Positions 19,861 through 29,171 of a DNA stretch of 64,000 bases are shown in pieces (the first letter of the stretch is position 1; every line of letters starts with the position of its first letter). The stretch lies in contig JAIVFJ010000104.1 in NCBI GenBank assembly GCA_025765615.1, forward strand, positions 161,366 to 225,365, written 5' to 3'. The translations under genes and the position numbers were made by a program. This DNA is from Zopfochytrium polystomum (Eukaryota; Chytridiomycota; Chytridiomycetes; Chytridiales; Chytridiaceae). Under the pieces are notes generated by a model that was not told the DNA's origin, did not search any database, and worked only from the letters and a program-made list of their open reading frames with translations.

Positions 19861-22540
19861 AGACCATGACAAAACCTGCAATGTCACAAGAAATCCTGGA
19901 GACAAGATCGAAACGACTTGAGGAACATATTCGACAAAAGTGTATCAAGAAGAAGGAACAGTGTGAGACTGTGCTCTCTAAATCTCCTCACCCTGGGCTG
20001 GAGGTGGAAATAGAGCAATGGCCTAAATACCAATCCTATCTAATGAAAAGGGCAAAAGAAGGTGTCTAGGGGTCACCAGACAGGAAAATGTATTTGGACT
20101 CTACTAAAGCCCATCATCAAACACAAAAGAAACTCTTTAAACACAAAAAGAGCGGTTATCACACATCTAAAAGGGAAACATAAGAAAAGTGTGACAAAGG
20201 TGGCACAATCACAAAAGAAAGTGCAAAATGCCTCTGGTCCAAGACACAGAGAAACCCCAATGGCAAAGCCAAAGGGACCGAATCACTCGGTAAGGAATGA
20301 GACTTAGGGCAGCAAAGGGGGCGCCTTAAGGCAGCACCAACCAATCTGTGCCAGCTCCTTCCCAAGGCAGAAGCCAAGGGGGAAGGCAAGAGAGTGGGGA
20401 GGAAAGTGGCCAGGTCCCAACCTGTTGGAGCCACCACCTTGGAGCACCAGCTCCCTCTCTGCCAAAGACAAGCCCTAAGTTGGAGGGGGTTGGACACAAA
20501 GGGCAAACACAAGGAACAGTTAGTGTGCAGAGATGCCTGTTGGATCAAACCAGAACTGTTTTCCACTTAACAGAACCAGACACATCTTGTCTCACTCCCA
20601 AGAGAGGTTCCAACTCAATCCAAGGAGGGGGCACACAGGGTGGGAGACAGTGGGACTCTTCTTGCTTCATCCTACTAGGACACAGACATCTGCCTCACCA
20701 GGCCAGAGGAATCCCCTATCTTAGAAGCAAGGAAGGTTAAAACCCACTCCCACACACAAGTGTGACACCAAGACATCACAGGCATTAATCTGAGAGAAAG
20801 AGGGTCTGAACCCAGTGAAGACCAGGCCCACCAGAGGCCACAGGAGCCAACAACCAGGGAGATGGGGGCATACCTGAGAGACCATTTCTGCAGCAGTACC
20901 TGACCAGCCAGCTCATTCATATCACCTTGAGAGACCTGGATTTGACTAGATGTATTGACAGGAACCTAGAGGCACCACCACAGATTTACCCTCTATCCTT
21001 CCATCACCAAGTGGCTCCTACCCAGTCCAACCTAAGCAGCATGCAGAATGGTGAGGTGCACTGGGGATTGAACCCAGCACACTGCCATGATGGCCAAGAG
21101 GACTTCAACCTCCTGTCACACACCAGGGGACTGCCACCCCCCGCTCATACACACAGTCAGGAAGAAAAGGGCAGGCAAGGGACTTCAGGTACAGTTCTCA
21201 CAGTCAACAAGAAGGGGGGGCAGCAGTTTAAATAGGAGAGGGTTGGAATCACAGGGAGGAGAGGAAAAAGGAGGGAAAACACATACAAAACAACAAAACA
21301 ATAAATAAAACAGTAAAAAAACAGAATGGATGGGTGATTCACCAAATGGGGCTGAGCCATCAACAAAAAGAGACAGCTCAGAGAATCATGGGGCCATTTC
21401 TTGGCAGACAGCCACCAGAGCAGAGTGGAGGGGGGGTGGAGGAACTGGCAAGAAATGATTGGTGCAGACAAGAAGACACTCACCACAGCCACAGAAAGAA
21501 AGGAAGACACACAAAGAGAGACAGTAAACAAACAACTAAATAAAAGATAAAACAAGAAAAAGAGCCAAAACAAAGGAAAATACTAATTGGAAAAATAAGT
21601 AAAAATCATCAACAGAAAGAGAAAGAAAAGCCCTGTCTTCTCATACCACTCATATGAGGCATTACATCATGGTAGCTGGGCATCTGGACATTGCACTTCT
21701 CCCACAGAAGTGGTTCAGTCCTTAGTCATTCCAAAAGTGTGGGGTTATTAGCTGGACATGGTGGACTTTGCAGCCCAACAGTCTGCATGTCTCGAACTTG
21801 GCACCTTCCCAATTGAAGGGAGCGCTCTAACCACTGAGCAAGGAAGCCCTATGCCAGCAGTTGAGCAAACACTGAGTCACTCAGTCTGCAGCCATTGTAC
21901 AGAATAATAATAATAATAATGGCACAAATAATAATAGTGACAGGTGACGCAGGTGTGACAACAAGTGTCAGTCGGTGGCTTATGTGGACAACCAGTAATA
22001 ATAAAATAATAATATATACAGCAGAGCCCAAGCCGAATGCGTATATAACGCGCTTCGAGACAGGTGGATAATCCTCACAATTATCAGTGAAAAAGTGGGT
22101 ATACACTCTTTTATTTGAGGTCACAGGCTTGACGGCCTGTTGTCCTCACAACAGAAGAACTCAGAGCATGCTGTGGTGTGGAAGGCACGGATGGTGTGCA
22201 AAGGGAAATCAGGAGGTTAGACCCAAAGGGGAAGGGGAGGGCACTGGACAACCTTTTCTTTACCTTTTGCCTTATTCAGCTCGCCATGTATTTTCACTCC
22301 TACCCTTTTGAAGTTCACTCCTCAGCAGCATTTTCTCAGATATTTTCACTTCCTTTCCCTGCCACAGTTTTCCCAGATCGGTTAATTGATTTGGGTTTTT
22401 CATCCAAGCAGGGGCTTCAAGCACTCTTCCCCAGTTTCTTACCTCTGGAGGGTTTTGTTTGAGGTCTAGGACGTGTGTGAAAGGGGACTGTTGTCGGCTG
22501 GGCCGGGGGACCTGGATCTCAACACTTTCGTTATTTCTTT
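19861..22540. other. Intergenic region, mostly unrecognised
   Basis: No credible long gene. Short purine-rich frames exist (for example 19866-20069) but lack support. It includes A-rich stretches at about 21240-21640, an AAT microsatellite at 21901-21922, another AAT-rich patch at about 21990-22015 and a tRNA-like segment near 21781-21850. At 21063-21080 a GGGATTGAACCC-type sequence resembles a reversed Pol III B box. GC rises sharply at about 22540 where the gene island begins. Confidence 0.5.
21781..21850 (-). repeat. tRNA-like sequence (SINE head or pseudogene)
   Basis: On the minus strand a D-arm GCTCAGTGGTTAGAGC with a perfect 4-bp stem is followed by an anticodon-like hairpin and GTTCGAGAC, a B-box-like element. 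The T stem and acceptor stem do not pair, so it is not a working tRNA gene. A tRNA-derived SINE head or a decayed tRNA is most likely. Confidence 0.35.
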
Positions 22541-22635
22541 CTGCCAGTATGTTTGCGCCGCGCTCGCCACAGGGACCACCCCCTCTTCCCAGAAATAGAA
22601 GCAGTCTCACTTTCCGTCCTACCCACCAATAGAAC

Positions 22636-22683
22636 GAAGAAGAAGAAGGAGAAGAAGGAGAAGAAGAAGAAGAAGAAGAAGGC
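22636..22683 (+). repeat. GAA/GAG trinucleotide microsatellite
   Basis: AAG/GAG-type triplets run for about 48 bp up to three bases before the stop codon of the orphan gene (22688-22686, minus strand), so they lie in its 3' untranslated region as a CTT-type tract. Confidence 0.8.
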
Positions 22684-22685
22684 TT

Positions 22686-25600
22686 TCAGCGACCTCTCAG
22701 AGGACCCGCCTGCGCCGAGTCGCGAATCCTCGACCACGCCTCCTGGTCTGCCACCATTTCCTCCTCCCGCACAACACCCGTGCCCGCCGGTGCTGCGCCG
22801 ATCCCCAGCGCCTCCGCTTCCTCCCGCTCCACCCGGCTCCGCACCCCGCGCTCCACCATCCATGCGTGAGTCGCCGCTGCGAGCGGCCGACCACGACGAC
22901 GGCGACGACGCGAAGGCGTGACGCCCGCACGCCCAACGCTGCTGCTGCTGGCACCGTTGCCCACCCCGCCGTAATCGCCGAGCTGACCCTCGGCAGCTGC
23001 GTCTACCGCTGCGTGGACTGGGTTGTCGAGAACACTAATCACTCGCAGTTCATCCACAGATTCGCGGTGGATCGCCGCCTGCACTTCTTCGGCTGTCGCG
23101 GTCCCCGTCGCCGTCCCCGCTGCCGTCGCGGTCAAAGACGACGACGCGCTTGCCTCTGCCACTTCGGTCGGCGTCACCTCTGGGGCAGCGACCGCAGCGG
23201 TGGCAGCAGCCACCGCCTCACACCAGCGCCGCACTGCCGCCTCCCGCACCGACACGAGACGCTCGCTTTCGAGGTCGCAGTCGGCCGCGCTGTCGCCGCT
23301 CTGCCCGACTTCTTCGCCGACAGACGCAAGCGCAACCGCAGTTGCGAGTCGCCACACCCATCCAGCCGCTACCCTTGCGTCACAACGCGCTTTCCACGGC
23401 GACGACGCCGTCCTTCGCTCCTCGGCTTTACTTCGCCGCTTCCCCGCCTTTCGCCCTTTTGCACTTGCGCTCTTGTCTGCCGCCTCTTCGGCCTTCAAAC
23501 CGTCTCCGAGGACGCTCGGGCTGCCTGCGGTGCTGCCGTTCGCCCCCGCCTCCATGGCAGCTTCGACTTGGAGCGCGCCGACCGCGTCCAGCACCGTCAC
23601 CACGGAGGGCCTATAGTTACCCGACCCCTGCTGGGCTGACGGAACGCCCGAGCTGCTCCAAAGGTCCAGACGCATACCGCCGAGACCACGGACAAGTTCC
23701 GTCAGCGGCTGGAGGGATCCGCAGGTGAGCTCCTCTGTGATCAGTTCCATCGCCCGGTACGCTGGCACCACGCGCCACGAGGGGATCTCTACTACTACAG
23801 CTCCCTCTCCTGCTCTCGAGGTTGAGTTTGCGATTTCGGCCACTGTCATTGGCGGCACGGCTAGCGGGATGAGAACAGGCAGCGCAGGTAACAGACCGTG
23901 GTCCAAAGCGGACGAAAGGATGACAGTCAGTGGCGGACCAGCCATGAGGCCAAACACTGGCCGCTGCGGCGGCAGCGATGACGATGGCGCTGACGACGTT
24001 GACGTCAATGACGGTGAGGGTAGCGAGGATGGCGCACGCTCCGCCTCTTTCGCGTCGCACGCAGCGATTCCGTCAAGCAGAAGGCGCAATATGGCCACGT
24101 CCTCCTCACCCTGAGGTGCCGCGCCGCGGCCGCGTCTCGCCCCGCATGCGATATTGGCCAAACCGAGCAGGCTGCTTCGGCGAGACGCGAGGTTGTTCGA
24201 AAGAAACGAAAACGGCATGGCCTGTCCGCCGCCAGAAGTGGACTCGATGGTATTTGCGCCCAGCACCGTCGCAGTCGAAAGTGCGCGGACGATCGCCACG
24301 CGCCCCGTGTGCACAGCCGCATGCAGCGCCGTTGTCAGCTGGTTCTCCGAATTCGGCGGGAACACCGTGGTAAGCAGAGTTTCGGGTGGAGGAACGGTCA
24401 GCTTGGCCCCTTGACGCATGGCTCTCGATGACTGGAAGGGGTCTAGTTCCACGTTAAGAGGCGGCGGCGGCGGGGGCGGCGGGGGAGGCACGCTCGGGGC
24501 GCGCGTTGCTGCTTCTCCAGGATCGGCGGCGGCTTGTGGAGGCGGTGTAGTCGTGGCCGCCAATCGGATGAGATAGTCGCACATAATGGGCAGGTTTTGG
24601 CGCACGGCATCTCCAATGACGGAGGCGACGACGGCTTGATGAAGAGTATCGACGAATCGGAGTGGCGGTTCGACGAGCATCACGTTCTGGAGGAACGAGA
24701 CGGCGGCGCGTTCTCGGTCCTCCTTGGCGCGCTCGGCGGCGTCAGCGGGCAGAGCCATATCCGAGACTGGAGCATTCGCCGGGCACGACACGCAGGTTGA
24801 GAATACTTGCTGCGCGGTGTGAGCGGTTTGCTTGAGGTCCGAAAGAGCAAGACCAGGGTCGGCCAGGGCGGCGGCAATGACCCGAAGGATCTGGGCGGCA
24901 GCGCGCCAACGGTTGTTGTGAATGGCCTCGATGACACCTGCCCACGGGTTGATAACAGGCCTAGGTGGTGGGGGCGGCGGCACTGCAGGAGGGGGCTGCA
25001 AAGGCTGGTTGTCCATGGGGCCGCGACTGGTGAACCACGGTGGGAACGGCGAATCCAGGTTGAATGGGCCGTGAGCGGGTGCGGGCGACGACAGGGCGGG
25101 CACTGACGAAAGGAGTTCGTCGACGTTCGTCACGTAGGGCGCGAGCGGGGAATCTTTCAAGGCGAGCCAGATCAGGTCGGAGCGTCCAGCTTGGCACACC
25201 CACCGAAAGGCAAACGACCGGTTGGCCGTCCAGTTGAGAAACGTGTCAGGGCTACGATCGACGCGGCCAGCGACGACCAGGTCGAGAGCCGCCCGGATTC
25301 CGTCGCCGACGGCGCAATTAGCGTCAAAGTCGAAAGGCTCCAGGCGCACGACGGTGCGCAGCAGGTTCTCTGTGAAGCCACCCGGCGATTTGAAGATGTA
25401 GCTGGCCAGGTACTCGGGAGGCAGGCGTGCCCACCGCAGCTTGTACGTCCAGTGATTGCGACCCAGCGGGGCCGGTTCATTGTCTGGCAGGTTGTGAGTG
25501 GAGCGCTCTGCCAGGTTCAGAAGGTCGAGGTTTCGGGAGGCAAAGTCGTAGCCCCGGAAGAGAAAGGTGGTGCTGCTGGTGCTGTTGGTGCTGTTGGTGC

Positions 25601-26036
25601 TGGAGCTGGCTGTGCTGCGACGCAACACGAGGACACGAGCGCAAAGGTCGGTCAAGAGATGGGGATGAAGGTGCAGAGCGATCGAGCGGAGGACAATGTA
25701 GGGCAGTGCGGCGAGGACGTTTCTGGTTCCTCCTAATCTTCCTCCTCCTCCTCCTTCTGGTAGTCCCCTTGAAGCCGCCGTGGGTGGCGCGTTACCGTTC
25801 GCGACGTTCCCGTTCGCGTTCGCGGTCACAACTACGTCCGAGTGAACACCCGCCGCCGAGCTGGTGGTGGTCATGGTGGCCGTGGTCGCAGTGGTCGCAG
25901 TGGACGTCGTCGTCGTCGTCGTTGCGGCCCCCTTTGAGGACGAAGACGGCGCCACTGGTAGCGAGCGATCGCTGTCGTGGGTGCTGTTGCAGTTGACGCG
26001 GCCGTCGTCGTCGCCGTCGGTGGTCAAAGCCGCCAT
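22686..26036 (-). CDS. Large orphan protein, 1,116 residues, function unknown
   Basis: A single uninterrupted frame in GC-rich sequence. No family is recognised with confidence. Residues 1-105 are low-complexity (Thr/Ser/Ala/Asn/Gly). Residues about 106-140 (LAALPYIVLRSIALHLHPH) resemble the start of an F-box. A more complex segment (about 150-310) contains FLFRGYDFASRNLDLLNLA, HWTYKLRWARLP and FRWVCQAGRSDLIWLAL. Proline runs lie near 350 and 520, and about 565-590 (TTALHAAVHTGRVAIVRAL) looks like one ankyrin-type helix pair. A block with a basic GRKAGKRRSKAEERR run and an Ala-rich C-terminus follow. An F-box/ankyrin-like adaptor is possible but unproved. The start is the first Met in the frame; a poly(A) tract lies about 140 bp upstream on the coding strand. 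Codon use is strongly GC-biased, unlike the transposons. Confidence 0.7.
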   Translation of the reverse strand: MAALTTDGDDDGRVNCNSTHDSDRSLPVAPSSSSKGAATTTTTTSTATTATTATMTTTSSAAGVHSDVVVTANANGNVANGNAPPTAASRGLPEGGGGGRLGGTRNVLAALPYIVLRSIALHLHPHLLTDLCARVLVLRRSTASSSTNSTNSTSSTTFLFRGYDFASRNLDLLNLAERSTHNLPDNEPAPLGRNHWTYKLRWARLPPEYLASYIFKSPGGFTENLLRTVVRLEPFDFDANCAVGDGIRAALDLVVAGRVDRSPDTFLNWTANRSFAFRWVCQAGRSDLIWLALKDSPLAPYVTNVDELLSSVPALSSPAPAHGPFNLDSPFPPWFTSRGPMDNQPLQPPPAVPPPPPPRPVINPWAGVIEAIHNNRWRAAAQILRVIAAALADPGLALSDLKQTAHTAQQVFSTCVSCPANAPVSDMALPADAAERAKEDRERAAVSFLQNVMLVEPPLRFVDTLHQAVVASVIGDAVRQNLPIMCDYLIRLAATTTPPPQAAADPGEAATRAPSVPPPPPPPPPPLNVELDPFQSSRAMRQGAKLTVPPPETLLTTVFPPNSENQLTTALHAAVHTGRVAIVRALSTATVLGANTIESTSGGGQAMPFSFLSNNLASRRSSLLGLANIACGARRGRGAAPQGEEDVAILRLLLDGIAACDAKEAERAPSSLPSPSLTSTSSAPSSSLPPQRPVFGLMAGPPLTVILSSALDHGLLPALPVLIPLAVPPMTVAEIANSTSRAGEGAVVVEIPSWRVVPAYRAMELITEELTCGSLQPLTELVRGLGGMRLDLWSSSGVPSAQQGSGNYRPSVVTVLDAVGALQVEAAMEAGANGSTAGSPSVLGDGLKAEEAADKSASAKGRKAGKRRSKAEERRTASSPWKARCDARVAAGWVWRLATAVALASVGEEVGQSGDSAADCDLESERLVSVREAAVRRWCEAVAAATAAVAAPEVTPTEVAEASASSSLTATAAGTATGTATAEEVQAAIHRESVDELRVISVLDNPVHAAVDAAAEGQLGDYGGVGNGASSSSVGRAGVTPSRRRRRRGRPLAAATHAWMVERGVRSRVEREEAEALGIGAAPAGTGVVREEEMVADQEAWSRIRDSAQAGPLRGR

Positions 26037-26171
26037 GATAAGTGAGTGAGGGCACTGACGGCACTGGAGTCGTCGAGAAGGAAGGCGAGGGGGCGGAAGA
26101 CGGAGGAGTCGAAGGACGCGCGCGCACGCGGACAGGGAAAGGGAGTAAAGGAGTAAAGAGAGTTGGGGGGT

Positions 26172-26216
<45 letters not shown>

Positions 26217-26563
26217 CTCATTCGTCCGAGGGGTGGATTGATTGCATGGGTGGGCTGGCTCGGGGTTGGCGGTGGTGGTTCAGGGCAAAGGTGGCTCGGG
26301 TTCGGAACCAACCACTCGCTTATTATGACCACTACTACCACTTACTACTACCGCTTACTGCTTACTGCTACTATTTCTCCCACTACCACGACTACCACTT
26401 TGACCTTCTTCCCCTTTCTTTATTCGAGTGTCTCACTGGCTCACGCACTGACGCCATACACACTCTTTCTCTCCCACACACACACTCACACACACGTACA
26501 TACACACAAACAAACACACCACACACACACAAACACTCTCTCCCTCTGCTCTCTCTCTGCTAC
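26037..26563. other. Intergenic region between NCA2 and the orphan gene
   Basis: Both flanking genes run on the minus strand, so this is the 3' flank of NCA2 and the promoter side of the orphan gene. It holds a 42-base T run and a CA-rich microsatellite (about 26460-26535) followed by TC-rich sequence. No gene is seen. Confidence 0.7.
26175..26216 (-). promoter_or_regulatory. Poly(dA:dT) tract of 42 bp
   Basis: An uninterrupted run of 42 T on the + strand (A on the coding strand), 139 bp upstream of the orphan gene ATG. Long poly(dA:dT) tracts exclude nucleosomes in yeast promoters; a promoter role here is inferred from position. A slippage-expanded or retroposition-derived tail is the alternative. 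Confidence 0.4.
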
Positions 26564-29113
26564 CTACACTGCTCCGGCGCCAGCAACCGCAACCTCCCCC
26601 CACACATATGGGTACGTGCGGTACATGCGGCGGCACGTGGCCAGGCGCTGCGACACGCTCCACGCGGGGTCGCCCAGCTCGGCCAGGTCCTCCCGGAACG
26701 CGCCGCGCGCCGACCGCGGCATCTGCCCCACACACCCGCGCAGCGTCTGGATCTCGCAAACGAGCAGGCCCAGTTCCACGAGCGTCAGTCTGTCGCTGCT
26801 GCTACCGCTGCTGGCCGTCGCCGTCGTGGTCGTCGTCCTGTTTGCGCGGTTGAGCAGTCTCTCGACCTCGCGCAGCCCCGAGCGGACCAGGGCGAACGAG
26901 CGGCGCTGCGGCCCCCGAAGCACGCGCACCGCCAGGCGCACGCCCTGGCGCACCGCCGTGTACGTCAGCAGCAGCGCGGGCACGACGGCCAAGAACGCGA
27001 AGTTCAGCTCGTTGGCGCGCAGCAGCTTGTCGAGCGCCGACATGGCCAGCTCGAGGTCGACTTTGGCCTTTTGCACTTGGATGAGCACGGAGCGGACGAG
27101 GTCGCCTGTGTTGGTTTGATTGATTATACGTAGAAATGTGCGGGGTGGTCGCTCTCGGGGAATGAAAGAGCAACAGAAACCCAAACGAAGAAAAGCAGGC
27201 TTCTTACCCGCCACGGTGTTCCTGAACGGCCGCCGGATCTCGTCCTCGTAGTTTTGCAGCACCGCCGTCAGGTCGCCGTGCTGCACCGCCGCCGCCACGC
27301 GCGCCAGCTCCGCCTCGTCCGTCGCGCCGTGGTCGCGCGCAAACGACACCACCATTCGCTCCAGGCTGTCCAGGTCGCCCTTGAGCGAGTCCTTGCCCAT
27401 CAGCGCGAGCCGCTCCTCGCGGTGCCGGATCGTGTTGTAGATGCCGCGCAGCGGCTCCAGCACCCAGTCGCCCACAAACGCCAGACACGTCCGCCACAGG
27501 TCCGCCGCGCCTCGACGCACCGCCGCCGCCGCCGCGCTCACTCCGCCCACCTGCGTCGACACAAGCAACCCCGCCGCCGCCGTCGCCGCCACCGGCACCC
27601 ACAGCCGCGTCGCCCGCCCCGGCACCCCCGTCGCCGCGACCGACGCTCGCAGCGCCAAAGATACGCGCGCCTGCGCGGCGTGCGACGATACCTCGAGGAG
27701 CCAGTCCACGCGCTCCGCGTGGCTCGCGAACGCGAGAGGAGGGGGCCTCACCCGCTGCTGCTGCTCATCGACCGTCGTCGCCCCCGCCGCCGTCGCCTCG
27801 GCGACCAACGCCGCGCGCGACGCCGGAGGCGTCGGAACGGGCAGAGGCTGAGAATAGCGCGCCCCCGTCGACGCTGTCGAATTCGACGACGACGGCAACC
27901 ACGACACGCTGTCCAGCCACGCGTGCAGCTGGACAATGCGGTGCCGCACTGCCCACAGCATGCGCAGGTGGTCGTCGATGCTGTCGATCGACGGAATGTG
28001 CACCAGTTCCTGCTGCGCCTTGCTGCGGTGGCGGCGCTGCTTTGCGTCGCCGGAGGAGGAGGTGGTGCTGGCGGTGGTGCTCGAGGACGACGACGGCGTC
28101 GTCGTTGTCGTTGTTGCGGTCGTCGTGGTCATCGACTCGAAAAGAACGCCGATGCAGCCGCCAATGACCGCCTGCGTCTTTTCGAGGCGCGCGAGACGGC
28201 GCTGCATGCTCCACCGAGCAATGTCGAGGATCGGAAACACTTTAACGAGCGTGGACAGGTCATCTTCGCCCTCGTCGCCCTCATCGTCGTCGTCGTCATC
28301 ACCAGTACCGCCGTGTTTGCCGGCAGCAGCAACCCCGCGGCTCCTGTCGCCGCCGCCGCGACTTGCACCCTGGGGCATTACATCCGAGGCGAGGAACGAC
28401 CAGACGGAGGACGAATGCGCGCGGTACGACTGCGTCATGAGCGAAAAAATAGAGACCCTGGTGGTGGTGGTGGATGCGGCGGCGATGGAGGATCTCGCCA
28501 TCGCGCTAGCCTCCGACGCGAGGAACTGGCCGAACCGAAACGTCCGCTGCGGGAGCATCTCGACGACGTGGACGGCCGTCTTCCAGTTGGACAGCTCCGT
28601 CTCGCGCCAGTACAGCTGCGCCTCGGGGATCGACTTGGCCGCCGCGAGCAGCTGCTGGAAGAGGTGGGCTTCGAGCGTCTTTGCGGCCATGTGCAAAAGG
28701 GTCCGCATCGCGAGGTTATCGCGATCGACGGCGAAGGAGGAGGAGGAGGAGGAGGAGGACGAGGAGGACAAGGACGATCCATCGCCGGCATCCCCCGCGG
28801 CGATGGCGTTCTTGACCGCTCTCAGCTGCTCAGCGAGATCGTCGAGGTTGCCGCCTCTGGTGGTGGTGGTGGTGGTGGCAGGAACGGAGGCGGTGGAGGT
28901 GGCCGTCGTCGCTTTGGGGCTACCGTCGCTGCTGCTGCTGCTGGTACGTCGGCCGCCGCCGTCGGCCACCAGCGAACCGCCGATGCGCGCGAGCGCCGAG
29001 CGCACGGTCGCCTGCAGTCGCTGCTGCTGCTGACGGGAAGACGGCAGCGAAGGCTGCTGCTGCGCGTGGTCGACGCCGCCGCCGCCGCCGCTGGGAGGGA
29101 GGCTGCGGCTCAT
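26564..29113 (-). CDS. NCA2: NCA2-like mitochondrial protein (two exons)
   Basis: Exons 27208-29113 and 26564-27105 (minus) encode about 815 residues. The intron 27106-27207 (102 bp, GTAAGA...ACACAG) keeps the frame and contains no stop. NCA2 is a mitochondrial membrane protein needed in yeast for expression of the ATP synthase genes ATP6/ATP8. Evidence: an N-terminal segment AQLYWRETELSNWKTAVHVVEMLP (near residue 168); a hydrophobic segment near 500-525; the family signature EPLRGIYNTIRHREERLALMG with DSLKGDLDSLERMV (near 550-600); then MSALDKLLRANELNFAF and AVVPALLLTYTAV (a second membrane segment, near 664-690) and a conserved tail with RMYRTYPYVW. The N-terminal 100 residues are Ser/Gln/Gly-rich. 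ATG 29113 (MSRSLPPSG) is chosen because the frame upstream of it is antisense to MED4 exon 1. Confidence 0.85.
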   Translation of the reverse strand: MSRSLPPSGGGGGVDHAQQQPSLPSSRQQQQRLQATVRSALARIGGSLVADGGGRRTSSSSSDGSPKATTATSTASVPATTTTTTRGGNLDDLAEQLRAVKNAIAAGDAGDGSSLSSSSSSSSSSSFAVDRDNLAMRTLLHMAAKTLEAHLFQQLLAAAKSIPEAQLYWRETELSNWKTAVHVVEMLPQRTFRFGQFLASEASAMARSSIAAASTTTTRVSIFSLMTQSYRAHSSSVWSFLASDVMPQGASRGGGDRSRGVAAAGKHGGTGDDDDDDEGDEGEDDLSTLVKVFPILDIARWSMQRRLARLEKTQAVIGGCIGVLFESMTTTTATTTTTTPSSSSSTTASTTSSSGDAKQRRHRSKAQQELVHIPSIDSIDDHLRMLWAVRHRIVQLHAWLDSVSWLPSSSNSTASTGARYSQPLPVPTPPASRAALVAEATAAGATTVDEQQQRVRPPPLAFASHAERVDWLLEVSSHAAQARVSLALRASVAATGVPGRATRLWVPVAATAAAGLLVSTQVGGVSAAAAAVRRGAADLWRTCLAFVGDWVLEPLRGIYNTIRHREERLALMGKDSLKGDLDSLERMVVSFARDHGATDEAELARVAAAVQHGDLTAVLQNYEDEIRRPFRNTVAGKKPAFLRLGFCCSFIPRERPPRTFLRIINQTNTGDLVRSVLIQVQKAKVDLELAMSALDKLLRANELNFAFLAVVPALLLTYTAVRQGVRLAVRVLRGPQRRSFALVRSGLREVERLLNRANRTTTTTATASSGSSSDRLTLVELGLLVCEIQTLRGCVGQMPRSARGAFREDLAELGDPAWSVSQRLATCRRMYRTYPYVWGEVAVAGAGAV

Positions 29114-29171
29114 TATTATCTCACTGTGGGTTGGTGGAAAGAAGAAGAACAAGGAGAAACAAGAAGAATAA
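29114..29171. promoter_or_regulatory. 58-bp divergent intergenic region (NCA2 / MED4)
   Basis: Only 58 bp separate the start codons of two head-to-head genes. The sequence is purine-rich on the + strand (AAGAAGAAC and GAAGAATAA). Any shared promoter must overlap the 5' coding or untranslated parts. No TATA box is visible. Confidence 0.6.

Noticed and set aside
21781..21850. Functional tRNA gene on the minus strand
   Set aside because: The D-arm is good, but the T stem and acceptor stem do not pair.
26042..27133. + strand frame of 363 codons across the poly-T tract
   Set aside because: It is antisense to NCA2 exon 2 and reads the homopolymer as poly-Phe; the minus strand carries recognisable NCA2 motifs.
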